The notes beneath the pieces are model-generated. The model ran no database searches, had not been told where the DNA came from, and saw only the letters and a program-made list of their open reading frames with translations. Shown here piece by piece: positions 7,869 through 17,018 of a stretch of 64,000 nt of DNA (positions within the stretch are counted from its first letter, which is position 1; the number at the start of each line of letters is the position of its first letter). This DNA comes from JBJXFE01 sp046153875 (GTDB lineage: Bacteria; Planctomycetota; Phycisphaerae; Phycisphaerales; UBA1924), in the NCBI GenBank assembly GCA_046153875.1, contig JBJXFE010000008.1, positions 41,713 through 105,712 of the forward strand. The letters are read 5' to 3'. The position numbers and the translations under genes are program-made.

Positions 7869-9023
7869 ATGCGGGTCCTCCACCTGATCGACGACCCCGC
7901 GCCGCACCCGGGGGTGGTCGGCCGCGCCGACGGCGTGCTGCACGCGTGCCGCCTGCTCCACGGGCTCGACGGGCATGACCACGGTGTGTGCATCGTCGGG
8001 AACCGGGACCTGGCGGAGGAGGCCGAGCGGGTCGGTTTGAACGTCGCCGCACGCGTGCCCGCGACCCTGCGCGTGCCGTGGATGGCGTGGCGGGCGCTGC
8101 GGCGGGTCGTGCGGCACGGGCGCCCGCCCGACGTGGTTCATTGCTGGTCCCCGGCGACGCTGCTGCTGGCGCGGTTGGCGGTGGGCGCGGGCGCGCCGCG
8201 CTGCGCGGCGCTGCTCGATCCGCCGCCGCCGGACGCCGACGCCCGCCGCCGGGCCGCCGCCCGGTGCGCCGGGGCGCTCGTGGCCGCGTGCAACCCCGCG
8301 GCGCGGGAGGAGTGGGTCAGCGCGGGGATCGACGAAGGGCGCGTCGTCGTCGCTTCGCCGCCGGTGACGCCCGGGGAAGTCGAGGTGACGCGCCGCGGCG
8401 CGATCCGGCGGCGGCTGGGGCTCTCCCCGGTCGAGACCGCCGTGCTGCTCGTCGGCGATCACCCGCACGCGGACGGCGTGCGCTTTGTGTTCCTGCTCGG
8501 GCTGCTGGGCGTGGCGGGCGTGAGGTTCACCGGCGTTCTTCCCCGCGGGGCGCGGCAGTTCGACCGCGGCGTGCGCTACTCCACGAATGGCGCGCGGCAC
8601 AACCGGCTGATCGTCTCGGACCTGTCGGAGTCGCGGCTGCTGCCCGGGATGGACGCGGCGGTGATCGACGGCGGCGGGATCGGGCCGACCTCAGCGCTCG
8701 CGCCGCGTCCGGCGGCGTCGGCGCTGCCGATCGCCCGGGCTCACGCTGTCGGCGTGCCGGTGGTGGCGCCGGCGTGGGCGGATGATGAACGGCTCTACCC
8801 CCGCGAGGCCGCGGGCGGGCTGCTGGCAATCAACCACGCGCTGCCGGAGCTGGCGCGCGTGCTCCGCCCGATCGTCTCCGACCGCGGGCGGCGCATCACC
8901 CTCGGGCGGCTCGTCCGCGAGAACCTCACGGGTTGGCGGCCCGGCGAGCTGTTCGTGGCGCAGGTCGGGGCGCTGTGGGCCCGAGCGGCCCGGCCCGGCG
9001 CTACGCGGGGGGGGGGCGTGTGA
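7869..9023 (+). CDS. Glycosyltransferase-like protein (GT-B/GT4-like)
   Basis: This 384-residue cytoplasmic protein begins MRVLHLIDDPAPHPG and continues with DGVLHACRLLHGL, the usual opening of GT4-type glycosyltransferases. It also shows DVVHCWSPATLLLARL and a C-terminal domain with VLLVGDHPHADGVRF and ARAHAVGVPVVAP, the second like the nucleotide-sugar site of the family. The classical EX7E motif is not obvious, so activity is uncertain. A longer open frame upstream (from 7674) overlaps the preceding gene and is rejected in favour of the ATG at 7869. A run of ten G lies just before its stop codon, and the phosphatase gene starts inside that stop (GTGA overlap). Confidence 0.65.
   Translation: MRVLHLIDDPAPHPGVVGRADGVLHACRLLHGLDGHDHGVCIVGNRDLAEEAERVGLNVAARVPATLRVPWMAWRALRRVVRHGRPPDVVHCWSPATLLLARLAVGAGAPRCAALLDPPPPDADARRRAAARCAGALVAACNPAAREEWVSAGIDEGRVVVASPPVTPGEVEVTRRGAIRRRLGLSPVETAVLLVGDHPHADGVRFVFLLGLLGVAGVRFTGVLPRGARQFDRGVRYSTNGARHNRLIVSDLSESRLLPGMDAAVIDGGGIGPTSALAPRPAASALPIARAHAVGVPVVAPAWADDERLYPREAAGGLLAINHALPELARVLRPIVSDRGRRITLGRLVRENLTGWRPGELFVAQVGALWARAARPGATRGGGV
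9007..9016 (+). other. G10 homopolymer before the gene junction
   Basis: Ten consecutive G residues end one base before the GTG TGA that closes the glycosyltransferase-like gene and opens the phosphatase gene. One extra G here would join the two reading frames, since no stop intervenes. Such tracts are prone to polymerase slippage and also to sequencing error. Confidence 0.7.
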
Positions 9024-9535
9024 CACCCGGCGCGCGAACCGGGACGGACGAGCGCGTCGGCGTGCTGTTCGTCTGCCTGGGCAACATCTGCCGCTCTCCG
9101 TTGGCGGAGGGCATCTTCATCCACCTCGCGCGGGAACGCGACGTGCTCGGCGGGTTCCACGTCGATTCGTGCGGTACGGGCGGGTGGCACGTCGGCGGGC
9201 CGGCGGACCATCGCTCGATCGCGGTCGCGCGCCGGCACGGCATCGAGCTGACGAGCGTCGCGCGCCGGTTCGAACCGGAGCGCGACCTGGTGCGGTTTCG
9301 CTGGCTGATCCCCATGGACCGGTCCAACGCTCGGTCGCTCCTCGCGGGCGGGGCCGAGCCGGCGCGGGTGCGGCTCATGCGGTCGTTCGACCCCGCGCTG
9401 GCGGGTCGGCCCGAGGACGAGCTGGACGTGCCCGACCCCTACGAATGGCCCGGCGACGGCTTCGAGGAGACGTACCGGATGCTGCGATCGGCGTGCGAAG
9501 GGATGCTGGCGAAGCTGATGAACAGTGAGGCGTGA
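9020..9535 (+). CDS. Low-molecular-weight protein tyrosine phosphatase
   Basis: This 171-residue cytoplasmic phosphatase of the Wzb/arsenate-reductase-like fold has the catalytic P-loop VCLGNICRSPLAEG (CX5R) near residues 16-28. The general-acid region is VPDPYEWPGDGFEETY near residue 135. In bacteria these enzymes often reverse tyrosine phosphorylation of polysaccharide co-polymerases, which would fit the adjacent glycosyltransferase. The GTG start overlaps the previous stop, implying coupled translation. The reading frame is open further upstream, but the conserved region needs only the part from 9020. A short inverted repeat (AGCCGG-TGATC-CCGGCT, 9535-9551) begins at the last base of the stop codon and has no T-tail. 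Confidence 0.9.
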   Translation: MTPGARTGTDERVGVLFVCLGNICRSPLAEGIFIHLARERDVLGGFHVDSCGTGGWHVGGPADHRSIAVARRHGIELTSVARRFEPERDLVRFRWLIPMDRSNARSLLAGGAEPARVRLMRSFDPALAGRPEDELDVPDPYEWPGDGFEETYRMLRSACEGMLAKLMNSEA

Positions 9536-9585
9536 GCCGGTGATCCCGGCTGGATGCTCACGTGGTCCGGTACTGACTGCCCTGT

Positions 9586-10923
<1,338 letters not shown>

Positions 10924-10941
10924 GCGTGGAATCCGCTCGTT

Positions 10942-13788
10942 CTAGTGACCGGCCTTGGACTCTCCGGCGGGCTTGGGGCCGACGGCCCTGGAGATGATCT
11001 CTTCCTGCTGACCCTTGTGGAGCGACTTGGAGCCCGTGGCCGGGGTGGCGCTGGGTTCGCGCCCGATGTACGCGAGCGGGCCCAGGCTCATGGCGCGGAC
11101 CGCGTCCTCCATGAAGAGGTAGGCGCCCATGTTCCGCGGCTCTTCCTGGACCCAGACGCGCTCCGCGGCCGGGTAGCGTGCGACGACTTCGTTCAGGAGC
11201 TTCTCGTGCAGGGGGTAGAGCTGCTCGACGCGGACGATCGCCACGTCCGCCCGGTGAATCTTGTCGCGCCGCTCGGCAAGCTCCCAGTAGACCTTGCCCG
11301 AGCAGAGGATGACGCGTTTCACCGTCGAGCGGTCGGCGGGCTTGCCTCTCGATCCACCGATGAACGCCGGATCGTCCATCACCTCATGGAAGCGGGTGCC
11401 GGAGAGGATTTCGTTGGTGGTGCCCGTCGGCACGCGCAGCAGGCTCTTGGGCGTCAGGATGACCAGCGGCTTGCGGAAGTTCCGGCGGACCTGGCGGCGG
11501 AGCAGGTGGAACACCTGCGGGCCGGTCGAGGGGTGGACGACCTGCATGTTGTCGTCGGCGCAGAGCTGGAGGAAGCGCTCGAGCCGGGCCGACGAGTGTT
11601 CCGGGCCCGCGCCCTCGTATCCGTGCGGCAGGAGCAGGACGAGCCCGGACCAGCGCTGCCACTTGATTTCGGCGGAGGCGAGGTACTGGTCGACGATCAC
11701 CTGGGCGCCGTTGTAGAAGTCGCCGAACTGCCCCTCCCACATCACGAGCATGTTCGGGTCGGCCAGCGAGTAGCCGTACTCGAACGCCATGATCGCCGCT
11801 TCGGACAGCGGAGAGTCGTGGACGCAGAACTGTGACTGGCGCGGGCGGGCGTTCGCACCGGCGGAGCCCGGCGGCGCGTCGGTGCCCGGCCGCCCCAGCT
11901 CGCGCATGTGGTTGAGCGGCGTGTAGGCCTCGCCGGACTCCTGGTCGCGCAGCACGGCGTGTCGGTGGCTGAACGTGCCGCGGCGGGAGTCCTGTCCGGA
12001 GAGGCGCACGGCCGTGCCCTCCAGGAGCAGCGTGCCGAACGCGAGCGACTCGCAGTCGGCGTAGGACAAGGCCTTCGTGGTCAGGAGCGCTGCGCGGGCC
12101 TCCAGAAGGCCCTTGAGCTTGGGGTGGAGTCTGAACCCGGCGGGCACGCGCCCGAGGGCGGCGCAGACTTCTGCGATCACCTCGGGAGGCACGCCGGTGG
12201 GCACCGGGTCGTGGGTGTAGTCGCCGCCCATGCCCTTCCAGCGGTCGCCCCCGGGGTCGATGTTCGGCCCGCGGGGCCTGGACTTCGCGGCGGCCTGCGC
12301 GGCCTCGAGAGCTTCGTCGAGGCGCGTGCGGATCGCGGCCATGTCGGCTTCGGTGATGGCCCCCTCGGCCAGGAGCCGCTCGGCGTAGACCTTCAGCACG
12401 CTGGGCTTCTTGCGGATCAGCGCGTAGAGCAGGGGCTGGGTGAACGACGCCTCGTCCTGCTCGTTGTGCCCGTACCGCCGGAAGCAGTACACGTCCACGA
12501 AGATGTCGTCGTTGAAGCGCTGGCGGAACTCGACGGCCAGTTTCGCCGTCCAGACGACGGACTCGGGGTCCTCACCATTGACGTGCAGCACCGGCGCGTC
12601 GATCGACTTGGCGATGTCGGTGCAGTACGGCGTCGAGCGTCCGTCCTCGGGCGACGTGGTGAAGCCGATCAGGTTGTTGATGACGACATGGACCGTGCCG
12701 CCCGTCGTGTACCCGTCGAGCCGGGCGAAGTTCAGGAGTTCCTGGACCGGCCCCTGACCGGGCAGGGCCGCGTCGCCGTGGATCAGCACGGGGACGACGC
12801 GCCGGCGCTGAAGGTCCCCGCGGAGGCGCTGCTTGGCCCGGCACCGTCCCTCGACGACGCCGTTGACCGACTCGAGGTGGCTGGGATTGCTGGCGAGGGC
12901 GAGGTGGATGACCTTGCCGTTGCGCGCGGTGCGTTCGCCCGAGTACCCGCGGTGGTACTTGACGTCGCCGCCGCCGTCGGCGAAAGCCTCCTCCCACGAG
13001 TCCTCGAACTCGGTGAAGATCTGCTCGTACGTCTTGCCCACGATGTTGTTCAGGACGTTCAGGCGCCCGCGGTGGGCCATGCCGAGGACGATTTCCTCGA
13101 CGCCCGTCTCGGCCGCGGCGTGGACCAGCTCATCCAGCAGCGGGATGACGGACTCGGAGCCCTCGAGGCTGAACCGCTTGTCGCCCGGGTATCGCTTGCC
13201 CAGGAACTTCTCGAACTCCTCGGACTTGAGCAGCTGGTGCAGCACGTGCGTCCGCTGCTCGCGCGAGAGTGGGGCCGGGCCGCGCTCCAGTTGCTCGACG
13301 AGCCACGCCCGCTGGTCCCGGTCCGCGACGTGCATCACCTCGGCCGCGATCGATCGGCACCAGGTCCGCTCCAAATGATCGACCACCGAACGCAGCGTGC
13401 CCCCGGCCGACATCGGCAGCGACGCAACCCGCACCGGGCGGTCGAGGTCGCGTTCCGAGAGGCCGTGGGATTCCAAGGTCAGCTCGGGCGGGCGCGGGCG
13501 CTCGCGACCGAACGGATCGAGCTTCGCCGCGAAGTGCCCGTGGGCGCGGTAGGCCTCCACGAGGCGCTCGACCGCGGCCTGGAACCGGGCCTGGGCCTCC
13601 ATCGCGGCGCCGCCCCCGGCGGGAGCCGCGCCGGCCATGGCCAGGTCGACGCCCTGGAAGAACGAGCGGAGGTCCTCGGGCACGGAGTCGCGGTCCTGCT
13701 TGAACCGCTGGTACTCGGCGTCGAGGTGTTCGGCGTTCCAGCCGTTGACCGAGGGCGTCACGGCCTTGGGTTGCGGGACGGCGGTCAT
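10942..13788 (-). CDS. sucA: 2-oxoglutarate dehydrogenase E1 component
   Basis: This 948-residue thiamine-diphosphate enzyme decarboxylates 2-oxoglutarate in the TCA cycle. The N-terminal E2-binding region is present (NAEHLDAEYQRFKQDRDSV). The body has LGMAHRGRLNVLNNIVGK, a thiamine-site region ending in HGDAALPGQGPVQE, and the C-terminal LVMWEGQFGDFYNGAQVIVD and YEGAGPEHSSARLERFLQL. Length and order match SucA of about 930-950 residues. The ATG at 13786-13788 is preferred to the immediately preceding GTG at 13789-13791. It is the first gene of a sucA-odhB operon. Confidence 0.97.
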   Translation of the reverse strand: MTAVPQPKAVTPSVNGWNAEHLDAEYQRFKQDRDSVPEDLRSFFQGVDLAMAGAAPAGGGAAMEAQARFQAAVERLVEAYRAHGHFAAKLDPFGRERPRPPELTLESHGLSERDLDRPVRVASLPMSAGGTLRSVVDHLERTWCRSIAAEVMHVADRDQRAWLVEQLERGPAPLSREQRTHVLHQLLKSEEFEKFLGKRYPGDKRFSLEGSESVIPLLDELVHAAAETGVEEIVLGMAHRGRLNVLNNIVGKTYEQIFTEFEDSWEEAFADGGGDVKYHRGYSGERTARNGKVIHLALASNPSHLESVNGVVEGRCRAKQRLRGDLQRRRVVPVLIHGDAALPGQGPVQELLNFARLDGYTTGGTVHVVINNLIGFTTSPEDGRSTPYCTDIAKSIDAPVLHVNGEDPESVVWTAKLAVEFRQRFNDDIFVDVYCFRRYGHNEQDEASFTQPLLYALIRKKPSVLKVYAERLLAEGAITEADMAAIRTRLDEALEAAQAAAKSRPRGPNIDPGGDRWKGMGGDYTHDPVPTGVPPEVIAEVCAALGRVPAGFRLHPKLKGLLEARAALLTTKALSYADCESLAFGTLLLEGTAVRLSGQDSRRGTFSHRHAVLRDQESGEAYTPLNHMRELGRPGTDAPPGSAGANARPRQSQFCVHDSPLSEAAIMAFEYGYSLADPNMLVMWEGQFGDFYNGAQVIVDQYLASAEIKWQRWSGLVLLLPHGYEGAGPEHSSARLERFLQLCADDNMQVVHPSTGPQVFHLLRRQVRRNFRKPLVILTPKSLLRVPTGTTNEILSGTRFHEVMDDPAFIGGSRGKPADRSTVKRVILCSGKVYWELAERRDKIHRADVAIVRVEQLYPLHEKLLNEVVARYPAAERVWVQEEPRNMGAYLFMEDAVRAMSLGPLAYIGREPSATPATGSKSLHKGQQEEIISRAVGPKPAGESKAGH

Positions 13789-13910
13789 CACGGGCCTCGG
13801 TAGGGGTTTGTCGCCGTCCGGGGCGGCTTGGGGGCCGCCGCGGGACGGGCAGGGATCATAGACAGAGGTATCGGCAGGACGGGGAGGCCGGGCGAGCCCT
13901 GGCCGTGGCG

Positions 13911-15695
13911 TCAGTCCTCCATGCGCCAGATCTTGCGCAGCGCGCCCATCATGGAATCGATCGTCGCCCGGTCGATGCCGCGGCGCTCCATGACGTGGCG
14001 CGCCATGGCCAGGCCGGCCTCGCCCTCTTCGAAGACCGTCTTGGTGGCCCCGGCCGACCGCAGGGCATCACGCTCGCCCAGGTAGCGGGCGCGGACGGTG
14101 ATCTCGATCGACGGGTTGAGCTCGCGGGCGGCCAGGATCAGCGCCCCCCGCCCCGGGGACTCCGGCATGGTGATGACCAGGTGGGCGGCCTTGCGGACCC
14201 CCGCGTGGTCGAGGATCTCCGCCCGCGTGGCGTCGCCATAGATCGCGGTCCGCCCGGCCTTGGTCAGGGAGCGGATCGTGTCCATGTTCATGTCGATGAC
14301 GATGGTCTGCATCCCCGCGTCGCGCAGGAGCGCGTCCACGACGCGCCCGACCGGGCCGTAGCCGGCGATGACGGCGCGCGGAGCGTCCGAGGCCGCGATC
14401 GCGGCGGAGGCGGGGGCGTTCAGGGCAGCGGCCCGCCGGTCGGCCCGCGCGCTGAGCAGGTGCCACAGCCGGGGCCGGCGCCGCAGCCATGACTCGATCC
14501 GGTCGATGGACCGGAAGAGGAGCGGGTTGAGCGTGATGGAGATCATGGCCGTGGCGATCAGCACGTGCCGCCCCTCGTCGGGCATAAGGCCATGCTGCCC
14601 GGCCACCTGCGCGAGGATGAACGAGAACTCGCCGATCTGTCCCAGCCCGATGGCGACGGTCAGGGCTGTGCGCACCGGGTGGCCCAGGGCCGCGACGATG
14701 ATCAGGGCGGCCAGCGGCTTGGCGAGGAGCACGATCGCCAGCCCGCACCCGACCATCACCGGCTCATGCACCAGGAACGCCGGGTTGAAGAGCATCCCCA
14801 CGGACACGAAGAACAGCACCGCGAAGGCGTCCCGCATGGGGAGGGCGTCGGCCGCGGCCTGGTGGCTCACCGGCGACTGCGCCACGACCATCCCGGCCAG
14901 GAACGCCCCGAGCGCGACCGACGCGCCGAAGATGGACGCGGAGCCGACGGCGATCGTCACGGAGAGGACCAGGACGGTCAGTGTGAACAGCTCGCGCGAG
15001 CGGAGGGCGGCGACCCGCGTGAGGATCCACGGCACGACCTTCGACCCGGCGAGGAACACGATCGCCACGAGGGCGATGAGCTTGCCCACGGCCCAGCCGA
15101 GCGCGGCCAGACTGCTGCCGGCGCCCTCGGTCGCGGCGGCGTTCACTGCGGCGCCCGCGGCGTCGACCCCCGCCGGTTCCGACCCGATGATCGGCACCAG
15201 CACGAGCGCCAAGACCGTGAAGATGTCCTCGACGATCAGCCACCCGACCGCGACGTGCCCGTGCACGGTCGTGAGCATGTCGCGGTCCATGAGCACGCGC
15301 AGGAGGACCACCGTGCTGGCGACCGCCATGGCCATGCCGAGCACCAGCCCGGACATCAGGGGCCAGCCGAACAGGCGGAACAGGGCCATTGTGAGCAGCG
15401 TGGCCACAAGGCTCTGCCCGACGGCCCCGGGGATCGCCACGCCCTTGACGGCCAGCAGGTCCTTGAGGTGAAAGTGCAGCCCGACGCCGAACATCATCAG
15501 GATCACGCCGACCTCGGCGAGCTGGTGCGCGAGGTGCTCGTCGGCGACGAACCCCGGCGTGTACTTCCCGATCACCACGCCCGCGAGCAGGTACCCGACG
15601 ATGGGCGAGAGACCCAGTCGATGGGTGATGAGCCCGAGGATCCAGGCGGCGGCGAAGGCCGCGGCGATGGTGGTGAGCAGCGGGAGGTCGTGCAC
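13911..15695 (-). CDS. ybaL: YbaL/Kef-type cation:proton antiporter with RCK domain
   Basis: This inner-membrane monovalent cation:proton antiporter of the CPA2 family has an N-terminal domain of about 12 membrane segments (SPIVGYLLAGVVIGKYTPGF, then GVILMMFGVGLHFHLKDLLAV). A cytoplasmic nucleotide-binding RCK/TrkA-N domain begins near residue 420 (AVIAGYGPVGRVVDALLRDAG, then YGDATRAEILDHAGV). Start choice: the GTG at 15693-15695 (VHDLPLLTTI) aligns with MHHATPLITTI of E. coli YbaL as I recall it. A TTG at 15728 would add eleven residues. Neither has a good ribosome-binding site. The gene stands alone between sucA and a secreted protein gene. Confidence 0.88.
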   Translation of the reverse strand: MHDLPLLTTIAAAFAAAWILGLITHRLGLSPIVGYLLAGVVIGKYTPGFVADEHLAHQLAEVGVILMMFGVGLHFHLKDLLAVKGVAIPGAVGQSLVATLLTMALFRLFGWPLMSGLVLGMAMAVASTVVLLRVLMDRDMLTTVHGHVAVGWLIVEDIFTVLALVLVPIIGSEPAGVDAAGAAVNAAATEGAGSSLAALGWAVGKLIALVAIVFLAGSKVVPWILTRVAALRSRELFTLTVLVLSVTIAVGSASIFGASVALGAFLAGMVVAQSPVSHQAAADALPMRDAFAVLFFVSVGMLFNPAFLVHEPVMVGCGLAIVLLAKPLAALIIVAALGHPVRTALTVAIGLGQIGEFSFILAQVAGQHGLMPDEGRHVLIATAMISITLNPLLFRSIDRIESWLRRRPRLWHLLSARADRRAAALNAPASAAIAASDAPRAVIAGYGPVGRVVDALLRDAGMQTIVIDMNMDTIRSLTKAGRTAIYGDATRAEILDHAGVRKAAHLVITMPESPGRGALILAARELNPSIEITVRARYLGERDALRSAGATKTVFEEGEAGLAMARHVMERRGIDRATIDSMMGALRKIWRMED

Positions 15696-15864
15696 GCCGA
15701 AGAATACCGGCGTGTCGGCGTTCGGCAAGACGCGCGCGGGAACTTCGTGCGATGGTCCGTTGCTCGGTGGTGATCGTGTGAAATCAGCCGACGCGCTCGG
15801 CCAAGTGCTTATCGGTCAACGGGTTTCTCGACATCGGGTTGAAGCGTCGCCTTCACACGCCAGG

Positions 15865-16842
15865 TCAGTCGCAATTCAGGCGGGAAGTGGATGAGACCTG
15901 CGACACGCGCCAGATCAGGTCGTTGTTGATCCCGCCCAGGCCGTTGGCGTCGACCGCCGAGCCCGGGTTCGTGCACGACATCGTGCCTCCGGCGAAGTAC
16001 CGGTAGGTGAAGGTCTTGTTTGCCGCCACGACGATCCCTCCGTCGTTCCGCGTATAGGTGCCACAGGTGACGACACTCTGATTGAACGTGAAACTACCGA
16101 CATCGTTCGTCGAATACCCGGTGAAGTCCCCCAACAGATCGAGAGCCTCCCGATCGAAGCGCATCACGCCCCCGCACCGCAGGCTCCAGACGGCATCCTC
16201 GTTGTCGGACAGGATGGTGGTCGAGGCGAGCGTGAGCAGGCCCCCGCTGGTTTCCACCAGGCCGTGGTTGACGAACTGCCCGTTCGGCGACCCCGTGAGC
16301 CCTTCGATGACCAACTCCCCGCGGATTCCCTTGCCCGTGTCGGCGAGCTTATTGGTGAGCGTCCGGGTCGCGGCGATCTGGATGGTGGACTGCTTGAGCC
16401 CCGCGATCGTGCCGCCGCCGGAGACGGTGTGGATGTTCTCGGCGAAGACGAGGGTGCCGCCTGTGGAGGAATCGCCGACGATGAAGGTGCCGTTGATGAT
16501 CGAATCATCGGGGTCGGTGGCGCCGATGTTGTCGTTGTCGTTGTCGAGGGTGAGCTTCTGATCCCCGAGAATCTGGAGTACGCCGTTGGTGTCGCCGGTG
16601 GTCTGCACCTCGACTGTGTCCGCGACGGCCGTGTCGATGTTGACTTTGCAGTGCTTCCCCGTAGGAATGACCACGCGATCCGCTTCCGTGGGCACTCCGT
16701 TGGGGCTCCAATCGCCTGCGACATTCCAGTTGCCGGTCGTGCCTCCGCTCGAAGCCGCCGTAAAAGTCTTGATCCCGGCGAACGCTGTCCCGTTGAGTAG
16801 GGCGATGACCCCCAACGACACGATGCGTGGTGTGCGTTGCAT
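15865..16842 (-). CDS. Secreted hypothetical protein, beta-rich
   Basis: This 325-residue protein has a clear signal peptide (MQRTPRIVSLGVIALL, cleavage after AFA). The mature start NWNVAGDWSPNGVPTEADRV resembles the W-GVPxxxDxVxI motif at the start of extracellular parallel-beta repeats. The rest is rich in Gly, Thr, Asn and Asp with alternating hydrophobic strands, as in beta-helix surface proteins. The ATG at 16842 is six bases from AGGGG and is preferred to the ATG at 16848. It ends in SRLNCD with no dockerin module, anchor or membrane segment. It is transcribed away from the FG-GAP protein across about 175 bases. No specific function is recognised. Confidence 0.72.
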   Translation of the reverse strand: MQRTPRIVSLGVIALLNGTAFAGIKTFTAASSGGTTGNWNVAGDWSPNGVPTEADRVVIPTGKHCKVNIDTAVADTVEVQTTGDTNGVLQILGDQKLTLDNDNDNIGATDPDDSIINGTFIVGDSSTGGTLVFAENIHTVSGGGTIAGLKQSTIQIAATRTLTNKLADTGKGIRGELVIEGLTGSPNGQFVNHGLVETSGGLLTLASTTILSDNEDAVWSLRCGGVMRFDREALDLLGDFTGYSTNDVGSFTFNQSVVTCGTYTRNDGGIVVAANKTFTYRYFAGGTMSCTNPGSAVDANGLGGINNDLIWRVSQVSSTSRLNCD

Positions 16843-17018
16843 GTTCATCCCCTGTGATGCTCAACCTACCTTTTCTATCCTGCCTAGGTCAAGAGAATTC
16901 CGCATCGCGGTCCGGCGCCCTGACGGCAGGGGCGAACGGATTGCGTATGGCCCTTTCTCGTCGTCGCTCCGCGTGGTAGACTTGCACACGGGCATCGTTC
17001 TGGTGATCCCGGCCCTCG

